Assembly (NCBI RefSeq): GCF_003207895.1
Contig: NZ_NKUB01000008.1
Location: 1-64,000 of the forward strand
DNA from: Komagataeibacter swingsii
GTDB taxonomy: Bacteria > Pseudomonadota > Alphaproteobacteria > Acetobacterales > Acetobacteraceae
Length of the DNA stretch: 64,000 nt
Direction of reading: 5' to 3'
Of the stretch, positions 1 to 8,637 are shown in pieces. The notes beneath the pieces are model-generated. The model ran no database searches. It was not told the DNA's origin and saw nothing but the letters and a program-made list of their open reading frames with translations. Position 1 is the stretch's first letter. Each line of letters starts with the position of its first letter. Made by a program: the position numbers and the translations under genes.

Positions 1-83
1 AACGCATCGGCTCACTCATCAAAGGCTTCTCACCACAGGAATGTGCCAACTACCTCAAAAACTCAGGATATGCATCAACCTAA
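1..83 (+). CDS. IS630-family transposase, C-terminal end (partial)
   Basis: Only the last 26 codons are in the window, in the frame starting at base 3 and ending with TAA at 81-83. The peptide ends in ECANYLKNSGYAST, which resembles the C-terminus of IS630-type DDE transposases (EC-NYF/L---GYAS). The gene is cut by the window edge, so it cannot be said whether the element is complete. IS630 elements usually insert at TA, and TA dinucleotides occur shortly after the stop, but no terminal repeat can be confirmed. Family assignment rests on a short match and is moderate. Confidence 0.6.
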   Translation, partial: RIGSLIKGFSPQECANYLKNSGYAST

Positions 84-137
84 TCACAGAATGCTCTAAG
101 CCTGCCAGTCCTGCCCGTGATCGGGTAACAGTCATGA

Positions 138-169
138 AAAAGGCCCGCATCGGGTGATGCGGGCCTTTT
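138..169. terminator. Bidirectional rho-independent terminator
   Basis: A 14-bp inverted repeat (138-151 with 156-169) has a 4-base loop, a GC-rich core (GGCCCGCATC/GATGCGGGCC), an A-tract on the left and a T-tract on the right. It lies between the converging transposase end and the Tim44-like gene and can end transcription from both sides. Confidence 0.85.
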
Positions 170-192
170 CCTGTCCGGATATGCACCGGGGG

Positions 193-1167
193 TCAGCGGC
201 GCGGGGTCTGCTGGATGGCGGACAGCAGCCATGTGCCCGTCCCGGCCGAGCGGACGAATGTCCACAGTTCGGTCACGGTGGTGCGGTTGGTGGGATCGCC
301 TTCAATCACGCGGCCCGTCATGTCGGTTGTGATGTCGATCATGGAATACTGCATGGCGACGGTGGCGTAATCGAAACCGTTTTCGCGCCAGCTTTCCACC
401 AGGTCGCCGCGTTCAAACCGGATATCCGACACGACGTTGCGTGCGCCACGGCTGGCCAGATCGTTCAGCTGGCTGCTGAAATAGGACACCATTTCCGGCG
501 TGGCCATGTGCTGCATGGCCCCGACATTCTGCTGGCTCCATGCCGTCTGGATATTGATCAGCGCCTGCTGGAAGGCCTGGTAATCCGCTGCCGTAATGGC
601 GACGCCCACCGGCTGCTGGCCGCCTTGTGGCACAGGTCCCGCCCCCGGGCGCTGCATGCCAAACGGCACGGTGCTGCCGCCACTGCTGGCGCGGCCCGCG
701 GCAAAACGGCGGATGGCCCAGCGGACGATGAAGAAGACCAGCGCCAACTGGATCAGCAGGCCAAGGAAGCCGCTGCCCCCCATGCCGGAACCGAACATGC
801 CATGCCCGAACACCATGCCAAACAGGCCCGCGCCGATCAGGCCGCCCATAAAGCCACTCATGAACGGATGGCGGGGCCGCGCCATGGCCATGGCGCCTGC
901 GCCAAACGGTGCCTGCGCACCATAGCCGGGCGTGGGCTGCGGGCGGGGCGTCATGGTGCGCTGGAATGGGGTCGCGCCAAACGGGGCGGTCTGTGATGGC
1001 GCGGGCGCGCTGTAGGTACGGGACCCGCGGCTGCCCATGGAGAAGCCACTACCCGCACGGGCGTCAGCCACATCGGGATGGGCCAGCAGCGGCAGCATGG
1101 CCAGCGCCGCGCTGGCAGCAAGGACGATGCTTTTACGCGGCATCTGGCGCGAGGAATTCTGTTTCAT
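193..1167 (-). CDS. Tim44-like domain membrane protein
   Basis: A 324-residue protein with an N-terminal hydrophobic signal or anchor (about residues 14-35), a low-complexity Gly/Ser/Pro/Met-rich stretch with a GSRGSRTYSAP motif, a Gly/Met-rich hydrophobic hairpin (about 105-145) and a C-terminal Tim44-like fold (about 195-320). This layout, including the SRGSRT-SAP motif, is typical of bacterial Tim44-domain proteins annotated as import-motor-like membrane proteins of unknown function. It has no operon partner here. A second, differently built Tim44-like protein is encoded at 23747-24433. Confidence 0.8.
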   Translation of the reverse strand: MKQNSSRQMPRKSIVLAASAALAMLPLLAHPDVADARAGSGFSMGSRGSRTYSAPAPSQTAPFGATPFQRTMTPRPQPTPGYGAQAPFGAGAMAMARPRHPFMSGFMGGLIGAGLFGMVFGHGMFGSGMGGSGFLGLLIQLALVFFIVRWAIRRFAAGRASSGGSTVPFGMQRPGAGPVPQGGQQPVGVAITAADYQAFQQALINIQTAWSQQNVGAMQHMATPEMVSYFSSQLNDLASRGARNVVSDIRFERGDLVESWRENGFDYATVAMQYSMIDITTDMTGRVIEGDPTNRTTVTELWTFVRSAGTGTWLLSAIQQTPRR

Positions 1168-1556
1168 CTGGGTCAGGGTATCTGCAATCCTGTGTCGGAA
1201 CCATCATTATCCTGTGACCGCGTTATTTCGGGCCACTTGTTACAGATATAGGTAAGCCCGCGCGTCCATAACAGGGGCAACGGGCTTACAGACACATGAA
1301 ATCACGGAAAGGGTAAGAGACTGCTGGAAAAGTCGGTCCCGCAAGGCATCCCGTAACCATAAGAAAGTTTTTGGTGAAGCTTTTTCCCAAAAAACTCAGA
1401 GGCTATTTGAAAACAAATCATTGATAAAAAACAATAAAAGTTTTTGGGTGCCGCCTTTTTCTCAAAAAGGCGGCGTTCTTTCGAAGCTTTTGCAAAAAGC
1501 TTCACCAAAAACTTTTACTATTTTGTCAACGATCTGTTTTTCAAGCAGTCTTTGGC
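1168..1556. other. 389-bp intergenic region with palindromic repeats
   Basis: The first about 130 bases are the upstream region of the Tim44-like gene. From about 1361 to 1525 the sequence is a compound of the dispersed AT-rich extragenic repeat listed separately: a half unit at 1364-1385 and a full unit at 1436-1516. No credible coding sequence was found; a 68-codon open frame on the minus strand consists mostly of repeat sequence. Confidence 0.7.
1436..1516. repeat. Dispersed extragenic palindromic repeat, copy A (full unit)
   Basis: Outer inverted repeat AAAAGTTTTTGGGTG / CACCAAAAACTTTT encloses two hairpins: GCCGCCTTTTT with AAAAAGGCGGC (1450-1474) and GAAGCTTTT with AAAAGCTTC (1483-1503). 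The unit would fold as a three-way junction. It is preceded at 1364-1385 by a half unit in opposite orientation and by a shared spacer ending ATTGATAAAAAACAATAA. It lies downstream of pmbA. Confidence 0.9.
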
Positions 1557-2897
1557 TTACGCACCCGCAATGACCATATCGTCGATACGGATGGTTGGCG
1601 CATTGGTGGACTGGCGGAAGGTCAGGTCACTGGCGGGCACCAGGCGGGCGAACATCTCATTCAGGTTGCCCGCGACCGTCAGTTCGGCCACCGGCTCGGC
1701 CAGCACGCCATCACGGATCATGAAGCCCGCCGCCCCCCGGCTGTAATCGCCGGTAATGCCGTTGATGGCCGATCCCATCATCTCGGTTATGTAGATCCCT
1801 TCCCTTATGTCCGCCATCAGGGCCGCGGGCGCAAGGCTGCCGGGCTGCATGAACATGTTGCCAAGCGACGGCGCGGGCGGCCCCGACGTACCCCGGCTGG
1901 CGCAGCCATTGGGCTTCAGCCCCAACTGCCGGGCGGAGCGGGAGTCGAGCGCCCATGTCTTTAGCACGCCATCTTCCACCAGCGTGCGGGTGGCGGTCAG
2001 CATGCCCTCGCCATCGAACGGGCGCGCGCCGGGGCCACGCACGCGGCGCGGGTCGTCAATGATGGTGATGCCGGCAGGCATGATGCGGCTGCCCATCTTT
2101 TCCTTGAGGAAGGAGGTGCCACGCGCGATGGCAATGCCGTTGATCGCGCCCGACAGGTGCCCCAGCAGGCTGGTGGACACGCGCGGGTCCAGCACGATGG
2201 CCATGCGTCCCGTGCGCGGGCGCACCGGGTTCAGGCGGGCGACGGTGCGTTCGCCCGCGCGGCGGCCGATCAGGCCGGCATCCTCAAGATCGGACAGGTG
2301 GACGGCGGAATGGTAGTCGTAATCGCGCTCCATCTTCGTGCCGCTGCCCGCAACAGCGCTGGCGGAGACGGAATGGCTGGTCCGTGCATACCGCCCCGAA
2401 AACCCGGCCGAGGTCATGAGGATGATGTCCGACAGCCCGAAGCTTGCGGACGCGCCATTGCTGTTGGTAATGCCCGTGACCGCCAGCGCCGCTTCCTCCG
2501 CCACGCGCGCGCGCGCGACCAGGTCGGCGGTGGGGATTTCGGTCGGGTCGAACAGGTCCAGCCCGGTGGCGTCGGTAAAGGTGGTGGCGGCCTCGGCGCA
2601 TAGTCCGGCAAAGCGGTCCTCGGGCACCACGCGGGCCATGGCGACGGCGCGTTCGGCCAGCGTATCAAAGCGGGCAGGGTCCAGCGCCGTGGCCGAGACG
2701 ATGGCCGAACGCTGCCCCACGAATACCCGCAGGCCAAGGTCGCAGGTTTCGGAGCGTTCAAGGTCCTCGGTCTGCCCGTTGCGCACCTGCGCGCCGTGGG
2801 CCACGCGGGTGACATAGATGGCATCCGCCGCATCGGCCCCGGCCGCGCGGGCGCGGGTGATGAGGGTGGCGATCAGGTCGAGTGGGTCGGTACTCAT
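1557..2897 (-). CDS. pmbA: TldD/PmbA family metalloprotease subunit (PmbA/TldE)
   Basis: A 446-residue protein, the usual length for PmbA/TldE. N-terminal segments such as GADAADAIYV, RNGQTEDLERSE and LGLRVFVGQR are typical of the family. PmbA forms a heterodimer with the metal-carrying TldD and takes part in maturation or degradation of small peptides such as microcin B17 and CcdA; here the cytosolic substrate is unknown. No tldD is in the window. The start codon overlaps the stop of the M16 peptidase gene by four bases, so the two are co-transcribed and probably translationally coupled. Confidence 0.92.
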   Translation of the reverse strand: MSTDPLDLIATLITRARAAGADAADAIYVTRVAHGAQVRNGQTEDLERSETCDLGLRVFVGQRSAIVSATALDPARFDTLAERAVAMARVVPEDRFAGLCAEAATTFTDATGLDLFDPTEIPTADLVARARVAEEAALAVTGITNSNGASASFGLSDIILMTSAGFSGRYARTSHSVSASAVAGSGTKMERDYDYHSAVHLSDLEDAGLIGRRAGERTVARLNPVRPRTGRMAIVLDPRVSTSLLGHLSGAINGIAIARGTSFLKEKMGSRIMPAGITIIDDPRRVRGPGARPFDGEGMLTATRTLVEDGVLKTWALDSRSARQLGLKPNGCASRGTSGPPAPSLGNMFMQPGSLAPAALMADIREGIYITEMMGSAINGITGDYSRGAAGFMIRDGVLAEPVAELTVAGNLNEMFARLVPASDLTFRQSTNAPTIRIDDMVIAGA

Positions 2898-4159
2898 GCT
2901 GCCAGCGCCCCGGTAATGCTGTCGAGGGAGGGAATATGGCTGACCGGCCCGAGGGAGGCGAGGGTCGGCCTGCCGCTGAAGATGCGCGTTGCGACGCGCT
3001 GCACGTCGGTGATCGTGACGGCGTCGATCCGGCGCACGGTTTCCGCCGTCGGGATCAGGCGGCCGAAGACCTGTAGCTGCCGGGCAAGCTGTTCACACCG
3101 GCTGCCGGTGCTTTCCAGCGACATGAGCAGCGAGGATTTGAGCTGTGCGCGCGCGCGCGCCAGTTCGGCGTCCGTCACCGTATGGCGGACCTTGCGCAGT
3201 TCCTCCAGCGTTACGGGGACAAGGTCGGCCACCTGTGCCTCCCCCGTGCCGGCATAGATGCCGAACAGCCCGCCCTGGCGGAAGGGCGCGTTGAAGGAAT
3301 AGACGGAATAGACCAGCCCCCGCTTTTCCCGGATTTCCTGGAACAGCCGCGATGACATGCCCCCACCCAGCAGCGTGGACAGCAGCAGCGCCGGGTAATA
3401 GTCCGGGTCGCCATAGGGCATGGACGGAAAACCCAGCACGATATGGGCCTGATCCAGTTCGCGTTCGCGGGTAAAGGCGCCGCCCACGTAATTGACGGCG
3501 GGCTGTGGCGGGACGGCGCCGGTGGGCAGGTCGGCGAAATGCTGCTGCACCAGGTCCACCACGCGGGCGTGCTCAAGGTTGCCCGCCGCCGCGATGATGG
3601 TGTTGCCCGCCCGGTAATGGGTGTTCATGTAATTGACCAGCGTGGCCCGCGACATGGTCTGGATGCCCGCTTCCGTGCCCAGCGTGGGGCGGCCCATCGG
3701 CTGGTCGGGAAAGGCGGTTTCCTGAAAATGGTCGAACACGATGTCATCGGGGGTATCGTTCGCCTGCCCGATTTCCTGCAAGATCACGCCGCGTTCACGC
3801 TCCAGCTCGTCCGGGGCAAGGGTGCTGTGGGTCAGGATGTCCCCGATGATGTCGGCCCCCAGCGCCAGGTTTTCCTTCAGCAGCTTGACGTAATAGGCCG
3901 TGTTCTCACGCGCGGTGTAGGCGTTGATATGCCCGCCCACGTTCTCGATTTCCTCGGCGATGCCCACGGCGGTGCGGGTGCTGGTCCCCTTGAACGCCAT
4001 GTGTTCCAGAAAGTGGGACACCCCGTTTTCGGGCGCGGTTTCGTTGCAGGTGCCCGCGGCGACATACGCCCCGAGGGACACGGTCTCCACCCTGTCCATC
4101 CGTTCGGTCACGATGGTCAGGCCGGAATCCAGTCGGGTCACATTGATCAGGTCGGTCAT
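2894..4159 (-). CDS. M16 family zinc peptidase (mitochondrial processing peptidase-like)
   Basis: A 421-residue M16B-type peptidase. The inverted zinc motif HFLEH is at residues 49-53, with the downstream acidic partner region in NVGGHINAYTARENTAYY. The C-terminal half carries the paired M16 fold (LLSTLLGGGMSSRLFQEIREKRG). I chose the ATG at 4159 because AGGA lies about 8 bases upstream and the peptide then begins close to the family's LDSGL start; an ATG 30 bases further upstream lacks a clear ribosome binding site. It follows thrC by 82 bases, an arrangement common in Alphaproteobacteria, and overlaps pmbA. The cellular substrate is unknown. Confidence 0.9.
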   Translation of the reverse strand: MTDLINVTRLDSGLTIVTERMDRVETVSLGAYVAAGTCNETAPENGVSHFLEHMAFKGTSTRTAVGIAEEIENVGGHINAYTARENTAYYVKLLKENLALGADIIGDILTHSTLAPDELERERGVILQEIGQANDTPDDIVFDHFQETAFPDQPMGRPTLGTEAGIQTMSRATLVNYMNTHYRAGNTIIAAAGNLEHARVVDLVQQHFADLPTGAVPPQPAVNYVGGAFTRERELDQAHIVLGFPSMPYGDPDYYPALLLSTLLGGGMSSRLFQEIREKRGLVYSVYSFNAPFRQGGLFGIYAGTGEAQVADLVPVTLEELRKVRHTVTDAELARARAQLKSSLLMSLESTGSRCEQLARQLQVFGRLIPTAETVRRIDAVTITDVQRVATRIFSGRPTLASLGPVSHIPSLDSITGALAA

Positions 4160-4241
4160 GCTGGTCCTGCGGGTGGCGTGGCGCATCATGGCCCCACGCC
4201 GCCCCTTGCTTGCGTAAGATGGAAAAAGGAAAGGGGCGGGA

Positions 4242-5648
4242 TCAGCCTGCCTTGCTGTTGGACAGGACCGCCGCGCGCACCCTGTCCTCGATCACGCCCA
4301 GATCGGCTGGCACCACGCTGTACCGCTCGGGCCGGTCATACAGGTCGGCCAGCGACGCGGGCAGGGCGGGGCGGATGCCGGTCGCCAGTTCCATCGCATC
4401 GGGGAACTTGGCGGGATGGGCGGTGGACATGGCCACCATGGGAATTCCCGGTTCGCGGAAGGTGCGGCCCGCGGCGATGCCGATGGCGGTATGCGGGTCG
4501 GCAAGGTAGTGGCTGCGGGTATTCAGCGTGCGGATTTCCGCCTCCGTCGCGGCGTCATCCAGCGAAATGCCGTGGAACAGCGCATTGGCGCGGTCCCAGA
4601 CCGGGGTGGACACCTTCATCACGCCGGTCTTGCGGAAATCGGTCATGATGCGCGCGCACTCGGTTGCGTTGCGGTCCAGCAGTTCGAACAGCAGGCGTTC
4701 GAAGTTGGACGAGACCTGAATGTCCATCGATGGCGACAGGCTGGGCACCACGCCGTGGATGCTCATGTCGTTTTCGTTCAGGAAGCGCGAGAGGATGTCG
4801 TTGCGGTTGGAGCCGACGCACAGCGCGCGGATGGGCAGGCCCATGCGGCGGGCGACCCATGCCGCCAGCACGTTGCCGAAATTGCCCGTGGGCACGGCGA
4901 ACGAGACCTCGCGGTCCGGCGCGCCCAGCGCCAGTGCGGCATAGACATAATACGGCACCTGGGCCGCGATCCGTGCCCAGTTGATGGAATTGACCGCGGA
5001 CAGGTGCATGTCGGTGCGGAAGGGCGCATCGGCGAACATTGCCTTGACCAGGTCCTGGCAGTCGTCAAACGTGCCCTGCACCGCAAGGTTGGTCACGTTG
5101 GGTTCCAGCACGGTGGTCATCTGCCGGCGTTGCACCTCCGACGTGCGGCCCTCGGGGTGCAGGATCACCACGTCCAGGCGCTTGCGGCCCCGGCATGCCT
5201 CGATCGCGGCCGACCCGGTATCGCCCGAGGTCGCGCCCACGATGGTGACCCTCTCGTCACGTTCGTTCAGCACATGGTCGAACAGGCGGCCAAGCAGCTG
5301 CATGGCCATGTCCTTGAACGCCAGCGTCGGCCCGTGGAACAGTTCCTGCACGAACAGCCCGTCTTCCACCTGTGTCAGCGGCACGATGGCCGGGTGGTCG
5401 AATCGGCTGTAGGCGTCACGGCACAGCTTCAGCAGCACGTCATGCGTGATCGAGCCTTCGGCAAAGGGGGCGATGATGCGGGCCGCAAGCTCGGGATAGG
5501 GAAGGCCACGGAGGTCACGCCACTGGGCCACCGACAGTTCGGGCCAGCTTTCGGGCAGGTACAGGCCACCGTCCTCTGCCAGCCCCGCCAGCAGAACGGA
5601 CGAAAAATCGCGGACGGGGGCGTTCCCCCGGGTAGAAATATAGCGCAT
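4242..5648 (-). CDS. thrC: Threonine synthase
   Basis: A 468-residue PLP-dependent enzyme converting O-phospho-L-homoserine to threonine. The PLP lysine is Lys112 in PTLAFKDMAMQ; the phosphate-binding region VGATSGDTGSAAIEA follows. The N-terminal start MRYISTRG is the usual one for this long-type ThrC, so the start at 5648 is preferred over an in-frame codon 45 residues upstream that would run into the preceding intergenic region. First gene of a likely thrC-M16 peptidase-pmbA unit. No regulatory attenuator peptide was recognised upstream. Confidence 0.95.
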   Translation of the reverse strand: MRYISTRGNAPVRDFSSVLLAGLAEDGGLYLPESWPELSVAQWRDLRGLPYPELAARIIAPFAEGSITHDVLLKLCRDAYSRFDHPAIVPLTQVEDGLFVQELFHGPTLAFKDMAMQLLGRLFDHVLNERDERVTIVGATSGDTGSAAIEACRGRKRLDVVILHPEGRTSEVQRRQMTTVLEPNVTNLAVQGTFDDCQDLVKAMFADAPFRTDMHLSAVNSINWARIAAQVPYYVYAALALGAPDREVSFAVPTGNFGNVLAAWVARRMGLPIRALCVGSNRNDILSRFLNENDMSIHGVVPSLSPSMDIQVSSNFERLLFELLDRNATECARIMTDFRKTGVMKVSTPVWDRANALFHGISLDDAATEAEIRTLNTRSHYLADPHTAIGIAAGRTFREPGIPMVAMSTAHPAKFPDAMELATGIRPALPASLADLYDRPERYSVVPADLGVIEDRVRAAVLSNSKAG

Positions 5649-5725
5649 TGCACCATCATAATCCCAACCGCCCCCCGCGCGAAGGGGGCGGATGCGGCGC
5701 GCGATGCAATTCCGCGCGGGGTGTG

Positions 5726-6877
5726 TCAGAATTTCGGCGGTGGCAGGCTGCCGATATTGATGCGGTAGATATGTACCGGCCATTCGATGGCGTTGTGACC
5801 GCCATTCAGCGGGGCGGTGCGGTCAAGCTGGGACGCGGGCACGTAAAGCTGCCCGTCCTTTGTCGCGAACGACCCGCCGGGCCAGTGCAGGCGTGGGTCG
5901 GTCACGATTTTCTGGTAAACCCGGTCGGGCATCAGGCGGAAGATGCTGCCGGTGGAGACATCATTGAAATACAGCGTGCCATCCGGCCCGACCGTGATGC
6001 CGCCCAGCGGTGGCGTCTTGTACCACAGGGTGGGGCCTTCCTCCAGTTCGATGGGGGTGACCTTGGGGTCCACCAGCAGGTCGGTATCCAGCTTGTACAC
6101 GGGGCCGCAGAGTGGTTCGAAATACAGCCACTGGCCATCGGCGCTTATGTCCATTTGGCTGATATTGATGATGGCGGTATGGCCTGCGGGGTTGGTCGCC
6201 ACCTTGCCATCAACCGTAATGGGCTGGTGGGCGGTCAGCGCCGGGGTATGCTCCATCAGGCGGCGCTGGGTGTTGGTGTCCAGCCTGACCACGATCATGG
6301 CCGGGACGCCGGAATCCCCGATGAAGGCATGCCCGCGCGCAACACGCATGGTGGCGGCATAGCTGCCCGCGCGCAGCATGCCGGGATTGAGGGGCCATGT
6401 CTGCATAACCTGCCCGGTATGGCTGTCGATCTTCACGATCTTGGGGCCACCTTCCACCGGCCTGCCCGCCGGGTCGGGCTGCCCGCTGTCGAGCACCCAC
6501 AGCGTGCCATCGGGCTGGAGCTGGATATCGGACGGGGCCACCAGCCGGTTTGCCGCGAGTGTCGCAGGGTCGTTCCATGAACTGTCGGGATAGGGATGGG
6601 GTGTGGTGTCCCCGTCCACCAGCGCCAGCCCCGGGCCGGTATTGCCCGCCCAGCGCGGCAGTTCCACCAGCAGCCGCCCGTCGGGCAGCACGACCACCCG
6701 GTCCCATGCGGCGGTTGAGGAGGACGCCACCTCCTCCAGCGCCGCGGGCGGGTTGAGCGGCGGCGCGGGCTTAGCGGCATGGGCGGCGTCGGCCGCGCCC
6801 AGCAGGCACGTGCCGCAGGCAAGGAGGAAACCCGCGGAGCGCAGGTGGCGGATGGCAGATGGGGATTTCGCGTACAT
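5726..6877 (-). CDS. Secreted major royal jelly / Yellow family beta-propeller protein
   Basis: A 383-residue protein with an N-terminal signal peptide (hydrophobic core LRSAGFLLACGTCLLGA, likely cleavage after AHA near residue 34). The mature part matches the bacterial MRJP/Yellow-type six-bladed propeller: WDRVVVLPDGRLLVELPRW near the N-terminus, LWVLDSG, AFIGDSG and GGITVGPDGTLYFNDV further on. Members are periplasmic or secreted; some bacterial ones are annotated as L-dopachrome tautomerase-related, but substrates are mostly unknown. It lies 77 bases upstream of thrC on the same strand, which does not suggest a shared pathway. Confidence 0.8.
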   Translation of the reverse strand: MYAKSPSAIRHLRSAGFLLACGTCLLGAADAAHAAKPAPPLNPPAALEEVASSSTAAWDRVVVLPDGRLLVELPRWAGNTGPGLALVDGDTTPHPYPDSSWNDPATLAANRLVAPSDIQLQPDGTLWVLDSGQPDPAGRPVEGGPKIVKIDSHTGQVMQTWPLNPGMLRAGSYAATMRVARGHAFIGDSGVPAMIVVRLDTNTQRRLMEHTPALTAHQPITVDGKVATNPAGHTAIINISQMDISADGQWLYFEPLCGPVYKLDTDLLVDPKVTPIELEEGPTLWYKTPPLGGITVGPDGTLYFNDVSTGSIFRLMPDRVYQKIVTDPRLHWPGGSFATKDGQLYVPASQLDRTAPLNGGHNAIEWPVHIYRINIGSLPPPKF

Positions 6878-6976
6878 CGCGCGTTATCTCGTCACGAACC
6901 GCGGCGATTGGCAAGGGGGACATGCGGCATGTCCGCCCTGTCGTGCTGGACTGTTCTGGGAAGGCAGCCTGCCGGG

Positions 6977-6999
6977 AAAGTTTTTGGTGAAGCTTTTCT
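6977..6999. repeat. Dispersed extragenic repeat, copy C (half unit)
   Basis: AAAGTTTTTGGTGAAGCTTT is the arm and first hairpin half of the dispersed repeat. The other arm is missing. It lies just downstream of the M32 carboxypeptidase stop codon. Confidence 0.75.
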
Positions 7000-7016
7000 T
7001 ATTCCTTATCGATTGG

Positions 7017-8537
7017 TTATGCCAGTGCACAGTACCGCTGTCGCAGGTGACGCAGGTATGGCCCCGTATTGGGCACGGCCCCCGTGGCGTCGCGCACGAT
7101 CTCACTGGTGGCGGCTCCGCTGCCACGGGCATGGATGCGCGGGCGCAGCCACGCCAGCAGGGGGGTGAAATCACCCCGTCCGATGGCGGGCATGATGGTG
7201 GGATCGTCACGCTCCGCCGCCTCGCGCAGTTGCGCCGCGATGACGGCGCCCAGCGTATAGGTGGGGAAATACCCCCATGCGCCTGATGGCCAGTGGATAT
7301 CCTGCAGGCAGCCCAGCCGGTCCTCGGGCACCTTCAGGCCCAGCAGGTCATGGATGCGGGCGTTGAAGGCTTCCGGCAGGTCCGGCAGCTTCATTTTCCC
7401 CGCGATCAGCGCGGTTTCCATTTCGTAGCGCACCAGGATATGCGCGGGGTACGTGACCTCATCGGCATCCACGCGGATGAAGCCGGGGCGCACGCGGGTG
7501 ACAAGGCGGTGCAGGTTGTCCGCATCCCATGCCGGGTCGCTCTCCATCCCCCCGAACGCACCGCGCAGGCGCGGGGCCATCCAGTCCATGAAGGGCTGTG
7601 ACCGCGCGACCTGCATTTCCATAAGCAGGGACTGGCTTTCATGCAGGCTCATGCCGCGTGCCTCGCCCACCGGCTGGGCGCGCCATGCTTTTGGCAGGCC
7701 CTGTTCATACAGCGCGTGCCCGGTTTCATGCACGATGCCCATCAGCGCATTGATGCAGTCCTGTTCCTCGTACCGGGTGGTGATGCGCACATCATCCTCC
7801 GCCCCGCCACAGAAGGGGTGCAGGCTGACATCCAGCCGCCCGCGCTGCATGTCGAAGCCCAGCGCGCGCATGGTGTCATGCCCCAGTCGCGCCTGCGCTG
7901 GCACATCAAACGGGCCGGAAAGGGGAACGGTCGCGGGCAGGGTCGCCTGATGCGCCAGCGCCGTGCGGATCAGGTCTGGCAGCTCACTGGCCAGTTCGGC
8001 AAAGACCGGGTCGATATCCGCCTGCCGCGTACCCGCGTCATACTGGTCCAGCAGTGCGTCATAGGGCGAAAGGCCGAGGGCCTGCGCCTTGGCCGCCGCG
8101 ATTTCGCGGGTCAGGGACAGCACGGTTTCCAGTTCCGGCAGCAGGCTGGCGAAATCGCTGTTCCGCCGCGCGGTGCGCCATGTCATTTCGCAACGCGAGG
8201 ACGCGCGCGACATCGCCTCCACCAGGTCCGACGGCACGGCGGCGGCATGGGCATGCTGGCGGCGCATTTCATGCAGGTTGGCCTGCGCCATGGCGTCATC
8301 GGGGGCCTGCGCGCGGGCCAGCAGGTCGTCCATGTCCGGCGCGGTCATGAGTTCGTGCGACAGGACGGCGAGGGTCGCGATGCTTTCGGCGCGGCTGTCG
8401 CTCGCGCCCGTTGGCATCATGGTGTCCTTGTCCCAGCCGAGGATGCCCAGTGCATTGCGGATATGCCCCATGCGGGCGAAACGCTGCCGCAACGTATCAT
8501 AGGCCTGCTGGCCGGCCGTGCCGGAGGGAGTGTTCAT
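7017..8537 (-). CDS. M32 family metallocarboxypeptidase (carboxypeptidase Taq type)
   Basis: A 506-residue protein of standard M32 length. The zinc motif HETGH lies near residue 270 in GIVHETGHALYEQGLP, followed by the family motif GMSLHESQSLLMEMQVARS that supplies the third ligand. VDADEVTYPAHILVRYEME and the C-terminal DIHWPSGAWGYFPTYTLG block are also family hallmarks. The enzyme removes C-terminal residues from peptides in the cytoplasm with broad specificity. It is transcribed alone, divergently from the TPR gene at 8638; a half copy of the dispersed repeat follows its stop codon. Confidence 0.95.
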   Translation of the reverse strand: MNTPSGTAGQQAYDTLRQRFARMGHIRNALGILGWDKDTMMPTGASDSRAESIATLAVLSHELMTAPDMDDLLARAQAPDDAMAQANLHEMRRQHAHAAAVPSDLVEAMSRASSRCEMTWRTARRNSDFASLLPELETVLSLTREIAAAKAQALGLSPYDALLDQYDAGTRQADIDPVFAELASELPDLIRTALAHQATLPATVPLSGPFDVPAQARLGHDTMRALGFDMQRGRLDVSLHPFCGGAEDDVRITTRYEEQDCINALMGIVHETGHALYEQGLPKAWRAQPVGEARGMSLHESQSLLMEMQVARSQPFMDWMAPRLRGAFGGMESDPAWDADNLHRLVTRVRPGFIRVDADEVTYPAHILVRYEMETALIAGKMKLPDLPEAFNARIHDLLGLKVPEDRLGCLQDIHWPSGAWGYFPTYTLGAVIAAQLREAAERDDPTIMPAIGRGDFTPLLAWLRPRIHARGSGAATSEIVRDATGAVPNTGPYLRHLRQRYCALA

Positions 8538-8637
8538 GCGGGTTCCTGACCGAAATTCTTAACGCTCTGTCGCGTATGGATAATGCAGGGGGAGTGTGCG
8601 GGAGCGTCCCCCGCCATGCAAGGGAAGGCCGGATGAG

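Noticed and set aside
1302..1508. 68-codon minus-strand frame beginning MVKLFAKASKERRLFEK, with a similar frame at 10527-10796
   Set aside because: Both are translations of the dispersed palindromic repeat and run into unrelated sequence. The shared peptide reflects the repeat, not a protein family.
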